Shown here piece by piece: positions 33,245 to 41,793 of a stretch of DNA of 64,000 nucleotides. The first letter of the stretch is position 1. Every line of letters starts with the position of its first letter. The notes beneath the pieces are model-generated. The model worked only from the letters and a program-made list of their open reading frames with translations, was not told where the DNA came from and did not search any database. The stretch is from Planctomycetota bacterium (GTDB lineage Bacteria > Planctomycetota > UBA8742 > UBA2392), in contig JAHBXZ010000013.1 of the NCBI GenBank assembly GCA_019636215.1, positions 62,001-126,000 on the forward strand. Direction: 5' to 3'. A program made the translations under genes and the position numbers.

Positions 33245-34650
33245 TGCTTCTGGATTCCAGGCTGGCCCGCCACGTGCTGTTCTTCGGCTTGCCGCTGGTG
33301 CTGGGCCTGGCCTGTCATTCGATCTTCAACCTGGTGGACACGCTGCTGGTGGGCCAACTGCCGGGCAGCGAGGGCGCAGAATCCATTGCCGTGACCGGCC
33401 TGTGCGACCCGGTGACCACATTCCAGACCATCCTGTTCAACGGGCCGATTGCCGGCGCCGGCGTGCTGCTGGCCCGCGCTGTGGGCCGCCGCGACGAGGC
33501 CGAACTTCGCACCACGGCCCTGCGCGCCACGGGCTTTGTGCTGCTGCTATCGGCGTTGATGTCCGTGCCGGGCTATCTGTTTGCGCAGGAGATCGCACTG
33601 GCCATGGGCGCGCAGGCGGGCTGGCAACTTCAACAATGCACGCGCTACTTTGAAATCCTGCTGGGCGGCGGCGTTACGGCCGGGATGTTTCTGTACCTGA
33701 CCACGATCGAGAGATCGCTGGGGCGCACCAGCGTGTTCATGGCCTTCTTCATGCTTTCAAACGTGCTGAACGTGGGCATCGGTGTCTTCCTTATCTATGG
33801 GCAAGGGCCTTACCCCGGCTTTGTTCCCGGGTTTGTGGGCGTCATTGCCGAGGCCGTGAACGCGCCGCGACTTGGAGTGATCGGCAGTGCCTGGTCCACG
33901 TTCTGGGCCCGGGCGATTTCCTGCCTGTTGCTGCTGGCCATTGCCATTGGGCGCGGGCCGTTGCGCGGCGCGCTGGGCTGGCTGGTGCCGCAGGGCAAAG
34001 CCGTGATGGAGATGCTGCGCATCGGCCTGTGGAACAACGGGCAGATTGCCGCGCGCGGCCTGGCCGGGGGCGTGCTGATCCGCACGCTGCAGGAGGCTGG
34101 GGGCGGCAGCCCGGCCGTGATCGGCGGCGTGTTTGTCGGCCTGAAGATCGAGCTGGTGCTGACACTGTTGGCCTTTGGCTGGGGCGCGGCGGCCCAGACA
34201 CTTGTGGCCACAAGCCTGGGCGCGGGCCAGCCCGACCGCGCAAGGCACGAGGAACGGCTGGCGCTGGTGTTTGCCACTGTGATCGGGCTGGCCATGGTGA
34301 TTCCGCTGGTGGTGTTCGCCCCCGAGGTGTCGGGCTGGTTCAACGACGACGATGCGCTGGTGGAATGGGCAGCCACCTATCTGCGCATGATGGCCCCGGC
34401 GCTGGCGGTGATCCCGGTAAGCATCGTGATCAGCCAGGCCATGGTGGCGCGCAACCGGCTGAGAATCCCGGTGATTGTGGATTCGGCGGTGCTGCTGCTG
34501 GGCATGTCCCCGGCGCTGGTGATCGCACTGGTCGCCGGCGGCGGAACCACCACGTTGATCATCATCAACGTGGTGACCTGCATAGTGCTGGCGGGCCTGT
34601 ACGTGGGCATCCGGCTGGTCGTCCTGCGCAAGCCCGCGGTGACTGCATGA
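33241..34650 (+). CDS. MATE-family efflux transporter
   Basis: The 469-residue integral membrane protein has about twelve hydrophobic helices and the MATE pattern of two related six-helix halves. GLPLVLGLACHSIFNLVDTLLVGQL at the start (in particular the NLVDTLLVG signature) and GWGAAAQTLVATSLGAGQP in the second half are characteristic. MATE proteins export cationic drugs, dyes or metabolites with proton or sodium antiport. The ATG at 33241 overlaps the addA stop; another ATG lies at 33244. Its coupling to addAB is likely positional rather than functional. Confidence 0.93.
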   Translation: MMLLDSRLARHVLFFGLPLVLGLACHSIFNLVDTLLVGQLPGSEGAESIAVTGLCDPVTTFQTILFNGPIAGAGVLLARAVGRRDEAELRTTALRATGFVLLLSALMSVPGYLFAQEIALAMGAQAGWQLQQCTRYFEILLGGGVTAGMFLYLTTIERSLGRTSVFMAFFMLSNVLNVGIGVFLIYGQGPYPGFVPGFVGVIAEAVNAPRLGVIGSAWSTFWARAISCLLLLAIAIGRGPLRGALGWLVPQGKAVMEMLRIGLWNNGQIAARGLAGGVLIRTLQEAGGGSPAVIGGVFVGLKIELVLTLLAFGWGAAAQTLVATSLGAGQPDRARHEERLALVFATVIGLAMVIPLVVFAPEVSGWFNDDDALVEWAATYLRMMAPALAVIPVSIVISQAMVARNRLRIPVIVDSAVLLLGMSPALVIALVAGGGTTTLIIINVVTCIVLAGLYVGIRLVVLRKPAVTA

Positions 34651-35120
34651 GAAATGCGATGGTTCGCCAGAGCCAACCAGCCGACCTGCCCGCATTGCGC
34701 TTGATCTACCTGGAGTCTCGGCGCGCGACGTATCCGTGGCAGGACGCGACGACCATGAAGTTGGAAGACTTCGATGCAGCCACGCGGGATGAACCGGTGC
34801 TGGTCGCAGAATTGGAAGGCGAACCAATCGGGTTTGTCTCCTGGTGGCCGCCGGACAATTTCGTCCACAACCTGTTTGTCGCGCCCGGGGCCGTGCGGCG
34901 CGGCGTTGGCACCATGCTGCTGGAGGCATGCCTTGCGCGGATTGGCCGCCCGGCGCGATTGAAATGCCAGTCGCGAAACATCGGCGCGCTGGCGTACTAC
35001 GCGGCCCAAGGCTGGCGCGAAGTGGGCAGGGGCGAATCCGAAGAAGGCGAGTACCTGCTTCTTCAGTTCGATGGCGAAGTCGGGGGTCATCCCGCGGAAC
35101 CCGCCAGAATCATCCAGTGA
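34647..35120 (+). CDS. GNAT-family N-acetyltransferase
   Basis: The 157-residue protein has the GNAT fold pattern: LPALRLIYLESRRATYPW in the first helices, VLVAELEGEPIGFVSW in strands 2-4, NLFVAPGAVRRGVGTMLLEACL (the acetyl-CoA pyrophosphate-binding Arg-x-x-Gly-x-Gly region), then NIGALAYYAAQGWREVG in the C-terminal part. The acceptor substrate cannot be inferred. The ATG at 34647 overlaps the MATE gene stop (ATGA), so it is the fourth gene of the coupled unit. Confidence 0.9.
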   Translation: MRNAMVRQSQPADLPALRLIYLESRRATYPWQDATTMKLEDFDAATRDEPVLVAELEGEPIGFVSWWPPDNFVHNLFVAPGAVRRGVGTMLLEACLARIGRPARLKCQSRNIGALAYYAAQGWREVGRGESEEGEYLLLQFDGEVGGHPAEPARIIQ

Positions 35121-35205
35121 CGCTGGCCCGATCGGACCAGACCATTGTACGCGGTTGCCGCGCCACCGTTGCCGCCCGCGCTTGGCGTGCTAGTGTCACG
35201 CGCCC

Positions 35206-36126
35206 ATGGGCAAGCGTTTCTTTTTCGGCTTCAGCATGTTCTTTGCGCTGGTCGGCCTGCTGGCCGCCGACCATCTGCTTGGCTTTACCTGGGGCCTGTT
35301 TCTGCTTTGCTGCGGCATGTGCCTGGGTGGCATTTACGAACTTGGTCGCATGTTCAAGTTCCGCGGCCTGCCGCTGGATGTCGGCCTTTTGGCGCTTTCG
35401 GCCCTGGCGCTGCTGGGCTACGTGCAGCTGCTTGCCAACCCGCCCAGTTTCGGGGCCTTTGCCCGCCTGGCCTGGGGCGGGGTGTACCAGCACCACGTCT
35501 GGATGCCGCCGGGCATGCAGGGACTGCGGGACTTGACCCTGCTGGCCCCGCTGCTGGTGGCGGTGATCTTTCCGCTGGTGGGTCTGACGCGTAAAGACGT
35601 CAGCAACCTCAGCCCGCGCATCACCAACAACCTGGGTGTCTTCCTGTACGTGATTTTCCCGATTGCCGTGATCCTGTGGCTGCGCAAGGTGCCGGGCTCG
35701 GGCCCCTGGCTGCTGTACCTGCTGCTGGCCGCCAGCCGGTTGGGCGATGTCGGCGCTTACCTGCTGGGCAAGGCCGTGGGCCGCCACAAGCTGATCCCGC
35801 ACCTGAGTGCCGGCAAAACGATTGAGGGCGCGATTGCCGGCCTTGCGTTTTCGGCCATCGGCGGGGTGATCGCGGTGCTGTGGGCCAACAACGCCGGCGG
35901 GCTGGGTTTGAAACCGGTGCTAGTTGAGTGGTGGCACGGGGCGCTGCTGGGCGGGTTTGTAGGCATTGCCGCCCAAAGTGGCGACCTGGTGGAAAGCGGC
36001 TTCAAGCGTGCGGCGGGCATCAAGGACAGCGGGCAGCTTGTGCCAAGCTTCGGCGGCGTCATGGACATCATGGATAATTTCATGTTAACCGGGCCGCTGA
36101 TCCTGATTGTGCTGGCACTCTTGTAA
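35206..36126 (+). CDS. cdsA: Phosphatidate cytidylyltransferase
   Basis: CdsA makes CDP-diacylglycerol from phosphatidate and CTP, the branch point of phospholipid synthesis, in the cytoplasmic membrane. The 306-residue protein has seven or eight hydrophobic helices and the C-terminal family region SGDLVESGFKRAAGIKDSG, followed by PSFGGVMDIMDNFMLTGP. The common signature reads P-G/x-H-G-G-x-x-D-R-x-D; here the His is Phe and the Arg is Ile (GGVMDIMD), while both Asp residues remain. Such variants occur in some phyla and the enzyme is probably active. The gene starts 85 bases after the GNAT gene. Confidence 0.9.
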   Translation: MGKRFFFGFSMFFALVGLLAADHLLGFTWGLFLLCCGMCLGGIYELGRMFKFRGLPLDVGLLALSALALLGYVQLLANPPSFGAFARLAWGGVYQHHVWMPPGMQGLRDLTLLAPLLVAVIFPLVGLTRKDVSNLSPRITNNLGVFLYVIFPIAVILWLRKVPGSGPWLLYLLLAASRLGDVGAYLLGKAVGRHKLIPHLSAGKTIEGAIAGLAFSAIGGVIAVLWANNAGGLGLKPVLVEWWHGALLGGFVGIAAQSGDLVESGFKRAAGIKDSGQLVPSFGGVMDIMDNFMLTGPLILIVLALL

Positions 36127-36129
36127 GGC

Positions 36130-36217
36130 GTGTCGAGTGTTTTGTGTCCGGTGTCTGGTGAGCGGCCTTCCTGCAAGTCCAGGCGGTTTCCAGACACCAG
36201 ACACCAAGCACCAGACA
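36130..36217. repeat. Heptanucleotide-repeat hairpin, GTGTCTG word, copy C
   Basis: Left arm 36130-36157: GTGTCGA, GTGTTTT, GTGTCCG, GTGTCTG. Right arm 36190-36217: CCAGACA, CCAGACA, CCAAGCA, CCAGACA. The spacer is 32 bases. It directly follows the cdsA stop codon and precedes phoH. Confidence 0.9.
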
Positions 36218-36310
36218 CGGCACCCTGCCGCTTTCCACAGGCTTTCCCCGGCTGCTAACACGTAAAATGTGGTGTGGCGGAAACTTCTGGCGGAGTGATA
36301 CGATTTGAAC

Positions 36311-37303
36311 ATGGGAAAAGCGCTCGAGCAGCACCACAGGAGCACGGTCGCCTACATGGAAAAAAACATCCGGCTGCGCGATAAAGAAGAAGCCTACGCG
36401 CTGTTCGGTGAACGGGATCGTCACCTCAAGATGATCCGCGGCCATTTCGACGTAAAAGTGTTTGCCCGCGACAACACCCTGCGCATCGCCGGCGACGAGC
36501 AAGGTGTGCTGGATGCTTATGTTGCCCTGCTGACCCTGCTGGAGAAAATCCGCAAGTACGGCCAGCTTCGTACCAACGATGTCGAAGGAGCGCTGCTTTC
36601 CAACGATTCCACCGACGTGGATTCCAACCCGCAGATTTCGCCGCTGGGCCTGGACGGCGCCAAGCCGATGACCCCCGGCCAGGGCGCATACATCGAGGCG
36701 ATCAAGACTTCGCAGGTGGTGTTCGGCGTGGGCCCGGCCGGCACCGGCAAGACCTTTCTGGCCACGGCCATGGCCGTGGCAGCGCTGATTCACGGCAACG
36801 TCAGCAAGCTGGTGCTGGTGCGCCCGGCGGTGGAAGCGGGCGAGAAGCTGGGCTTTCTGCCCGGCGGCTTCCAGGAAAAGGTCAACCCATACCTGCGGCC
36901 GATCTTCGACGCCCTGGGTGCGCTGCTGCCCATGGCGCAGATCCAGCGTTACATGGAACGCGATGTCATTGAGATCGCCCCGCTGGCCTACATGCGCGGC
37001 CGCACGCTGGACCGCGCGTTTATCCTGCTGGACGAAGCCCAGAACACGACGCCCAAGCAGATGCTGATGTTCCTGACCCGCATCGGCAAACGCAGCAAGG
37101 CCGTAATCACCGGCGACCTCAGCCAGACTGACCTGCCGCACGCCAGCAAGAGCGGCCTTGCCGACGCCCTGGCGCGGCTGGACGGTGTGCAGGGCATTTC
37201 AATCTGCCGCATGGGCAACGGCGACATTGTGCGCCATGAAGTGGTGCAGCGCATCATTGATGCCTATGAGGCCCACGACCGCAACAACGGCCACGGGGCC
37301 TGA
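36311..37303 (+). CDS. phoH: PhoH-family ATPase
   Basis: The 330-residue protein has an N-terminal KH-like region and the PhoH ATPase domain: Walker A GPAGTGKTF (about 140), LVLVRPAVEAGEKLGFLPG, YMRGRTLDRAFILLDEAQNTTPKQM (Walker B) and VITGDLSQTDLP. PhoH proteins (YbeZ type) are linked to RNA and ribosome metabolism, often acting with the endoribonuclease YbeY, which is not seen here. The ATG at 36311 is preferred to an in-frame TTG two codons earlier. The following gene starts 44 bases downstream. Confidence 0.94.
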   Translation: MGKALEQHHRSTVAYMEKNIRLRDKEEAYALFGERDRHLKMIRGHFDVKVFARDNTLRIAGDEQGVLDAYVALLTLLEKIRKYGQLRTNDVEGALLSNDSTDVDSNPQISPLGLDGAKPMTPGQGAYIEAIKTSQVVFGVGPAGTGKTFLATAMAVAALIHGNVSKLVLVRPAVEAGEKLGFLPGGFQEKVNPYLRPIFDALGALLPMAQIQRYMERDVIEIAPLAYMRGRTLDRAFILLDEAQNTTPKQMLMFLTRIGKRSKAVITGDLSQTDLPHASKSGLADALARLDGVQGISICRMGNGDIVRHEVVQRIIDAYEAHDRNNGHGA

Positions 37304-37347
37304 CGCGGTGCGATTGCAGCATTGCTTAGCTGACCAAGGTGGCAGCC

Positions 37348-38436
37348 ATGTCGGTTCCGGTGCTGCTCAAGTGTGCTGCCGTTGTTGTGCTTGGTGCGGT
37401 GGTATGTGGCTGTGGCCCCGGCAATACTGCGGGCAACGCACAGACAGAGCTCGAAACATCTCGGCGGGCTGATTTCCAGAAGGCGTGTACCGAAGCGCTG
37501 GAGGCGGCCGATGCTGTGGACTGGTCCGTTTCTGCCATCGGAAAGAGAGCTGGTGTCCTGTCAAGTTTGGACCAGCAGGGGGAGTTCATCCCGGACCTGC
37601 TGTTGCCGAAACTCATGGCGGACAAGCTGACCCACCAGTTGCTGCTGCTTGAGCTTGCTACCGCCTGGATGAACTACGGGTATGACAGTACGCCCCCTCG
37701 TCAGCGCTGCGAAAAGTTGCTGACAGACCGATTGGAAGGGCTTCAGCCGGCCTTGGGGACAGGATGGCCTACCGACACCAAGCGGCTTCTGGAACTTGCG
37801 GCGTACATCCGGTCGCACCGGAACTTTGCGAGTTTTTCCAAGCCTTTACGAAGCCAGTATCGCGCCCGGATTGTCGCGACGCTTGTAGCCAATGACACCG
37901 GAATCCAGGGGGCCATGCGTGAACTGGAGCGTGCGCCGTTCGGCCATGTTCTGTTGTGGTTGCTGCGCAACCCCGGGCGTGAAGTGGGGCTTGTTGTAAA
38001 CCACCCGCCGGGCGCAACGGATGTGCATCGACAGGGCGTAGTCAGTGTTGTCAGCGGCTGGCTGATACCCAAGCTGGTGCCGGATGTCCCCGGGCTTGAG
38101 GACTGCCGCAGGCTGGTTAACGAGCATCTCAACACGGACCCAGCGTATTGTGGTAAGGACGGAGTTCGATTCGTCCTAGATTACGCTGTAGAGGAAACCG
38201 GCGAAGTCGTGAAAACGTTGCAAGGCGGGCAGTCGACGCCGGACCTGAAAGTGAGTCTTGAGATACGGTTCGAAAGCCAGGGCAAGCAAGTGGGCCCTAT
38301 CCTGTCGGGGACAGGCAAACACTCCAGGACCACCCATTTTGACCCCCAGCAGCAAACGCTTGCCGAGGTTGTGATTGGGAGCGTGGCCGACGAGGCACTG
38401 AAAAATCTGTGCGCCCCGCACAGCAAGCTTCGCTAG
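37348..38436 (+). CDS. Putative lipoprotein of unknown function
   Basis: The 362-residue protein has a signal sequence (MSVPVLLKCAAVVVLGAVVCGCG) with Cys residues at 20 and 22 that could serve as the lipidation site. The rest is alpha-helical in the first half and beta-rich near the end (PDLKVSLEIRFESQGKQVG). No family is recognised. The ATG at 37348 has AAGGTGG upstream; an in-frame GTG at 37339 is part of that site. It converges with the protease gene at 38446, leaving nine bases between them, without a visible terminator. Confidence 0.72.
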   Translation: MSVPVLLKCAAVVVLGAVVCGCGPGNTAGNAQTELETSRRADFQKACTEALEAADAVDWSVSAIGKRAGVLSSLDQQGEFIPDLLLPKLMADKLTHQLLLLELATAWMNYGYDSTPPRQRCEKLLTDRLEGLQPALGTGWPTDTKRLLELAAYIRSHRNFASFSKPLRSQYRARIVATLVANDTGIQGAMRELERAPFGHVLLWLLRNPGREVGLVVNHPPGATDVHRQGVVSVVSGWLIPKLVPDVPGLEDCRRLVNEHLNTDPAYCGKDGVRFVLDYAVEETGEVVKTLQGGQSTPDLKVSLEIRFESQGKQVGPILSGTGKHSRTTHFDPQQQTLAEVVIGSVADEALKNLCAPHSKLR

Positions 38437-38445
38437 ATAAGCTTC

Positions 38446-40446
38446 TCAGCGCACCGAGTTGCCGTCGCGTCGGAATGCGTCCGGGTCCGGCGCGGGGGAA
38501 AGCGGTATCGCCCGTACTGGGCAGGAGAACGTGCAGTCCCGTACTTTCACGGTCGCGCCAGCGACGGTCCTGATTCCATACACCGATTTGCGCATCATGT
38601 CGTCTCGTTCCTCGTCCGTCAGCCTCCGGGTGAAACCGAGCCCGGGGAACAGAAACTGGCTGGCCTCAGCAGTGATCACAGCACCCCTTTCCGAGGCGTA
38701 AAGGCACGCACTGCCTCTGCTGACTAAACCGCACTGGCGAAAATGACTGCGGCTGTCGCCGGTGGTGATGCACATGCTGTTCTGAAACCAGCAGTTTTCA
38801 AACAGCAGGTCCGCCGGGGCGCATGGCCCTGCCCCCAGCGTGGATCCGCCCGCGGTGAGACAGACTCTGGTGAACGCGCAGCCTGAGGCGACGACTCGAC
38901 CGCCCCAACGCATGTCGGGTCGATCACCCTGCGGAGACCACATTGTGTTGGTTTCAACGATACTGCAGCCGTGAAGCATGACTGGCTGCTGTTCGCCAGT
39001 GCCGTCAATGTCAAGCGACCTCATCTGGCAGCCGAACAGGCTGACCGCCCCGGCAGTGATTCGCGAAATTTTAAAGCTGCTGGTGGCGCGCAGATACCCC
39101 ATTCGCAACGACGACTCGCGTCCGGCCACGTTGAAGTTGCCCGCCTCGCAACCGAAGGCATGAACCTGCGCACCACCGGCAACTGACAGCATGCCGTGCG
39201 CACCCAGGCTGACGCGGCTGGCAAAGCAGGTTCCAGGACCGGTCAGGGCCAGGCATGGTTCATGGACGGTCACCTGTTTCGGCTGCAGGTTGACGTTGGT
39301 CAACACCAAATGGGAGTGCGCCTGCAGCTCACACCTGAGTTGCTTCTGGAAGGCCAGCGCGGATGTGCCATCGGCGGCACCTCTGATCGTTACAAGTCCG
39401 TTGATCTGAATCGGACTCGCGGCGTCCACTTGCCTGCCCGCGCCGGGCAGTTCGATAATGTCGCCGTCCGAACTCCGCGACAGGGCCTCGGCCAACGTGC
39501 GAACCTGGCCCGCGGTCGGGTCAATGCGGATCACGTTGGGGTCTTGGCGTTCTCGCCTGGCCGCCAGCAGCGCGCCGAGTTTCGTATGTACGTGCGCGAC
39601 GGGCAGCGAGCCATAGGACTTGCTGGCGTGGGCTTCCGGATTCACCAGATACGTGTTGATACCAACGACGCGGCCAAGTGCATCCAGAAGCGGGCCGCCG
39701 GAGTTACCGTGCTCGGTAGGGCAGGTCGTTTCCAGCAACTTGACTTTACCCAGCGCATCGCGCCGCATCGACGCGACCTCGCCGCCGCGGATGCTCAAGT
39801 CCGGCCCGTTTGGATTGCGCGAGAGCAGCACGTTTTCGTCCAGCCAGTCCTCCATCGCGGCACCCTGGGGAAAACCTGCCGCCCAAACCCGCTGTGTCAG
39901 CGACAGCTTTTCTTCGTCGCCCAGTTCCAGCGACGACAGCGGGGCGTCCGGCGTGATGCGCAGCAGTGCCAGGTCAAATGGCATCTCGAACATGGTCAGC
40001 ACCTGGGCGTCGTACTCCTTTGTTGCCGCGGTGCCGCTGGAAAGGCGAACCTTCACGCTTTGCAATTGCCCCCATACCGGGTCAGCGTTGACCGAAGCCA
40101 CGCGTACGCGGCCAGCTTCCACCACGTGGCGATTGGTTACGACCAAGCCAGACGGGTCCACGACAAACCCTGAACCGTAGCCTATCAGGGTCGCCACGCC
40201 CTCGAACTGGTACCGGCTGGTGATGAACACCGCAGCCTCTTGAACCCGTTTCAGCGTGTCCGGGGACATGGCGTCCGGCATGGGCGTTGTCTTGTCAATG
40301 ACGGGGCCCGCCGGCCTGGCGGTTGCCTGATCATTTGCGGCAGGCGCTGGGGTTGGCAAAGCTGGCAGTGGAGGCGAGTTTCGACCAGGCCCGCATGCGA
40401 CAAGAAACAACAAGAAAAGAACGGCGGTCGTAGCGCGATTCGTCAT
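38446..40446 (-). CDS. Lipoprotein with trypsin-like protease domain and C-terminal beta-helix
   Basis: The 666-residue protein starts with a lipoprotein signal (LFLVACG; Cys18). Residues about 70-300 are a trypsin-fold protease domain with the triad His107 (TNRHVVE), Asp158 (FDLALLRI) and Ser249 (EHGNSGGPL). From about 310 to 640 the sequence changes to short beta repeats with regular hydrophobic spacing (ADGDIIELPGAGRQV-like start, ITAGAVSLFGCQ, VVASGCAFTRV, LLFENCWFQN, VKVRDCTFSC), matching a right-handed parallel beta-helix as in pectin-lyase-like proteins, rich in Cys. The helix may bind glycans or the cell wall and target the protease. No PDZ domain is present. Confidence 0.88.
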   Translation of the reverse strand: MTNRATTAVLFLLFLVACGPGRNSPPLPALPTPAPAANDQATARPAGPVIDKTTPMPDAMSPDTLKRVQEAAVFITSRYQFEGVATLIGYGSGFVVDPSGLVVTNRHVVEAGRVRVASVNADPVWGQLQSVKVRLSSGTAATKEYDAQVLTMFEMPFDLALLRITPDAPLSSLELGDEEKLSLTQRVWAAGFPQGAAMEDWLDENVLLSRNPNGPDLSIRGGEVASMRRDALGKVKLLETTCPTEHGNSGGPLLDALGRVVGINTYLVNPEAHASKSYGSLPVAHVHTKLGALLAARRERQDPNVIRIDPTAGQVRTLAEALSRSSDGDIIELPGAGRQVDAASPIQINGLVTIRGAADGTSALAFQKQLRCELQAHSHLVLTNVNLQPKQVTVHEPCLALTGPGTCFASRVSLGAHGMLSVAGGAQVHAFGCEAGNFNVAGRESSLRMGYLRATSSFKISRITAGAVSLFGCQMRSLDIDGTGEQQPVMLHGCSIVETNTMWSPQGDRPDMRWGGRVVASGCAFTRVCLTAGGSTLGAGPCAPADLLFENCWFQNSMCITTGDSRSHFRQCGLVSRGSACLYASERGAVITAEASQFLFPGLGFTRRLTDEERDDMMRKSVYGIRTVAGATVKVRDCTFSCPVRAIPLSPAPDPDAFRRDGNSVR

Positions 40447-40536
40447 AGATCACCGGCCGCCATGATAGTCGTGCGGCTGCTGGTTCCGCGTCACAAAACA
40501 TCTTCACGGCAATCCACACAATTCACAGCACTCAGA

Positions 40537-40562
40537 AACCGGCCGTAAGTCTTTGGCCGGTT
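40537..40562. other. Hairpin in the region upstream of the TrmB-like gene
   Basis: AACCGGCC (40537-40544) pairs with GGCCGGTT (40555-40562) around a ten-base loop. No proper T-tract follows in either direction, so it may be a weak terminator or simply a dyad. It lies in the 404-base gap 40447-40850. Confidence 0.45.
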
Positions 40563-40670
40563 GCTGTTTGGAGCAATTGGGAAGAATGTCGCAAGCGAAT
40601 TCGTTTGACTTACACATCATGGAAGTATGGTGACTCGCGTTCCGGGCAAGTCCGTTGTTGTGGGGAGTTC

Positions 40671-40769
40671 ATGCGCCAGCTGCTGAACCAGTTCCAGCCT
40701 GCCAACACGCGCTCCAGCGGCATGCATTTCGCGCCGCAGGAAGGCTCGCGCAAAGCCCTCAATCAGTGA
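40671..40769 (+). CDS. Possible small protein or gene remnant, 32 residues
   Basis: This short frame (MRQLLNQFQPANTRSSGM... to a TGA at 40767-40769) has strongly G/C-biased third positions like neighbouring genes, and a GGGGAG at only three bases from the ATG. The opposite strand is also open over most of it. It may be a small gene, a remnant, or chance in GC-rich DNA. No function can be proposed. Confidence 0.2.
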   Translation: MRQLLNQFQPANTRSSGMHFAPQEGSRKALNQ

Positions 40770-40793
40770 CTTTCGGCGTGAGAAACACCGGTT

Positions 40794-40818
40794 CCGGGCG
40801 ACTATGGTTATCGCCCGG
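40794..40818. promoter_or_regulatory. Dyad just upstream of the TrmB-like gene
   Basis: CCGGGCGA and TCGCCCGG form an eight-base inverted repeat with a nine-base centre, 33 bases before the GTG start. It may be an operator for autoregulation or a leader hairpin. The rest of the 40447-40850 gap shows no other clear structure beyond the hairpin at 40537 and the short frame at 40671. Confidence 0.4.
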
Positions 40819-40850
40819 GCATATGTGTGTTGACGCGTCGGAGACCCTTC

Positions 40851-41651
40851 GTGAACCGAGAACAGTGGATTCAGAAACTGAAGAAGCTTGGCCTTTCGGG
40901 CTATGAGGCCCAGGTTTACCTGGCGCTGCTTGGGGAAACCCGCGCGCCGGCAAGCCGCGTTGTGCGCAAGAGTGGCGTACCCCAAAGCAAGGTTTATGGC
41001 GCGCTGAGCAGCCTGATTGAGCGCGGCTTTGCCGAACAGGTGCTGGGCGACGTGAAGCTGTACCGCGGCATCCCGCCGCAGCAGGCCTTTGAGAACTACC
41101 GCCGCCAGGTGGAACAGCAGCTTGCCGAGTCCCAGGCCAGCATGGCCGAACTTGACAAGACCGCGCCCGACACACCCGGCGACGACCCGGGCAGCCTGGG
41201 CATCCGGCTTGTACGCAACCAGCAGATCTCGAGTGTACTGAACGACGCGCTGGAGAACGCGCAGTCGGAGTTCCTGGTCGCGGTCAAGGCGCCGCTGGTG
41301 GTGCCGCCGGACACCGAATCTGACCTGCGCATGGTCAAGCGCGGCGTGAAGCTGTGCTACCTGATTGAGACGGCATTGATCCGCGACCCCGTGCAAGGCC
41401 CGGCGCTGGTGCGCAACGCCGAAGAAACGGGCGCGGTGCGGTTCATTGATCATCTGCCGCTGCGGTTCATCGTGATCGACCGCAACTCGGTGATGATCGA
41501 ACTGGCCGAGACCGACGGCACAACGATGGGCCTTGTGGTGCCCAACCGCGGCCTGGCCGACAACATGCGGCTTCTGTTCAACAGCCTGTGGGCCAAGGCC
41601 CGCACACTGGAGGAACTTCCCGAGCAATTTCGGGAGCCGGTAGCAGGTTAG
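40851..41651 (+). CDS. TrmB-family transcriptional regulator
   Basis: The 266-residue protein starts with a winged helix-turn-helix of the TrmB type: KLKKLGLSGYEAQVYLALLGE, APASRVVRKSGVPQSKVYGALSSLIERGFAE. A coiled-coil segment (YRRQVEQQLAESQASMAELD) and a C-terminal sensor-like domain follow (SSVLNDALENAQSEFLVAVKAP, RFIVIDRNSVMIELAE). TrmB proteins usually sense sugars or other metabolites; the effector is unknown here. The GTG at 40851 has GGAG seven bases upstream and is preferred over an in-frame GTG at 40827. It may control the surface-protein gene that follows 142 bases later. Confidence 0.87.
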   Translation: MNREQWIQKLKKLGLSGYEAQVYLALLGETRAPASRVVRKSGVPQSKVYGALSSLIERGFAEQVLGDVKLYRGIPPQQAFENYRRQVEQQLAESQASMAELDKTAPDTPGDDPGSLGIRLVRNQQISSVLNDALENAQSEFLVAVKAPLVVPPDTESDLRMVKRGVKLCYLIETALIRDPVQGPALVRNAEETGAVRFIDHLPLRFIVIDRNSVMIELAETDGTTMGLVVPNRGLADNMRLLFNSLWAKARTLEELPEQFREPVAG

Positions 41652-41654
41652 AAG

Positions 41655-41790
41655 GGGCGCTTTACGAACGGCTTGGGGGCCGGTCGCAAAGCCGGGAGTC
41701 ATGTGGGGAGCAGGCTGGTCGGCGTAACCGGCCTGTTCAACCCGGCAAAGTGTTTCGTGGGAGGCCCGATCATCGGGCCGTGCGGAGAAA
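41655..41790 (+). promoter_or_regulatory. Structured leader of the surface-protein gene; possible GEMM (c-di-GMP-I) type riboswitch
   Basis: The segment contains CGGTCGCAAAGCCGGGAGTC followed 13 bases later by GGCTGGTCGGCGTAACCG. These two pieces resemble the conserved core of c-di-GMP-I (GEMM) riboswitches (CGCAAAGCC and GG-UGGCCGGGUUGCCG types). The expected 5' GGCAAACC strand and GNRA tetraloop are not clear. A GGCCCGAT/ATCGGGCC hairpin (41764-41780) directly precedes the GGAG ribosome binding site at 41784, which could act as an expression platform. The assignment is tentative. Confidence 0.33.
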
Positions 41791-41793
41791 ACG

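Noticed and set aside
40617..40850. A conserved gene upstream of the TrmB-like regulator
   Set aside because: Both strands are partly open, but no frame shows a domain; only a 32-residue possibility was kept at low confidence.
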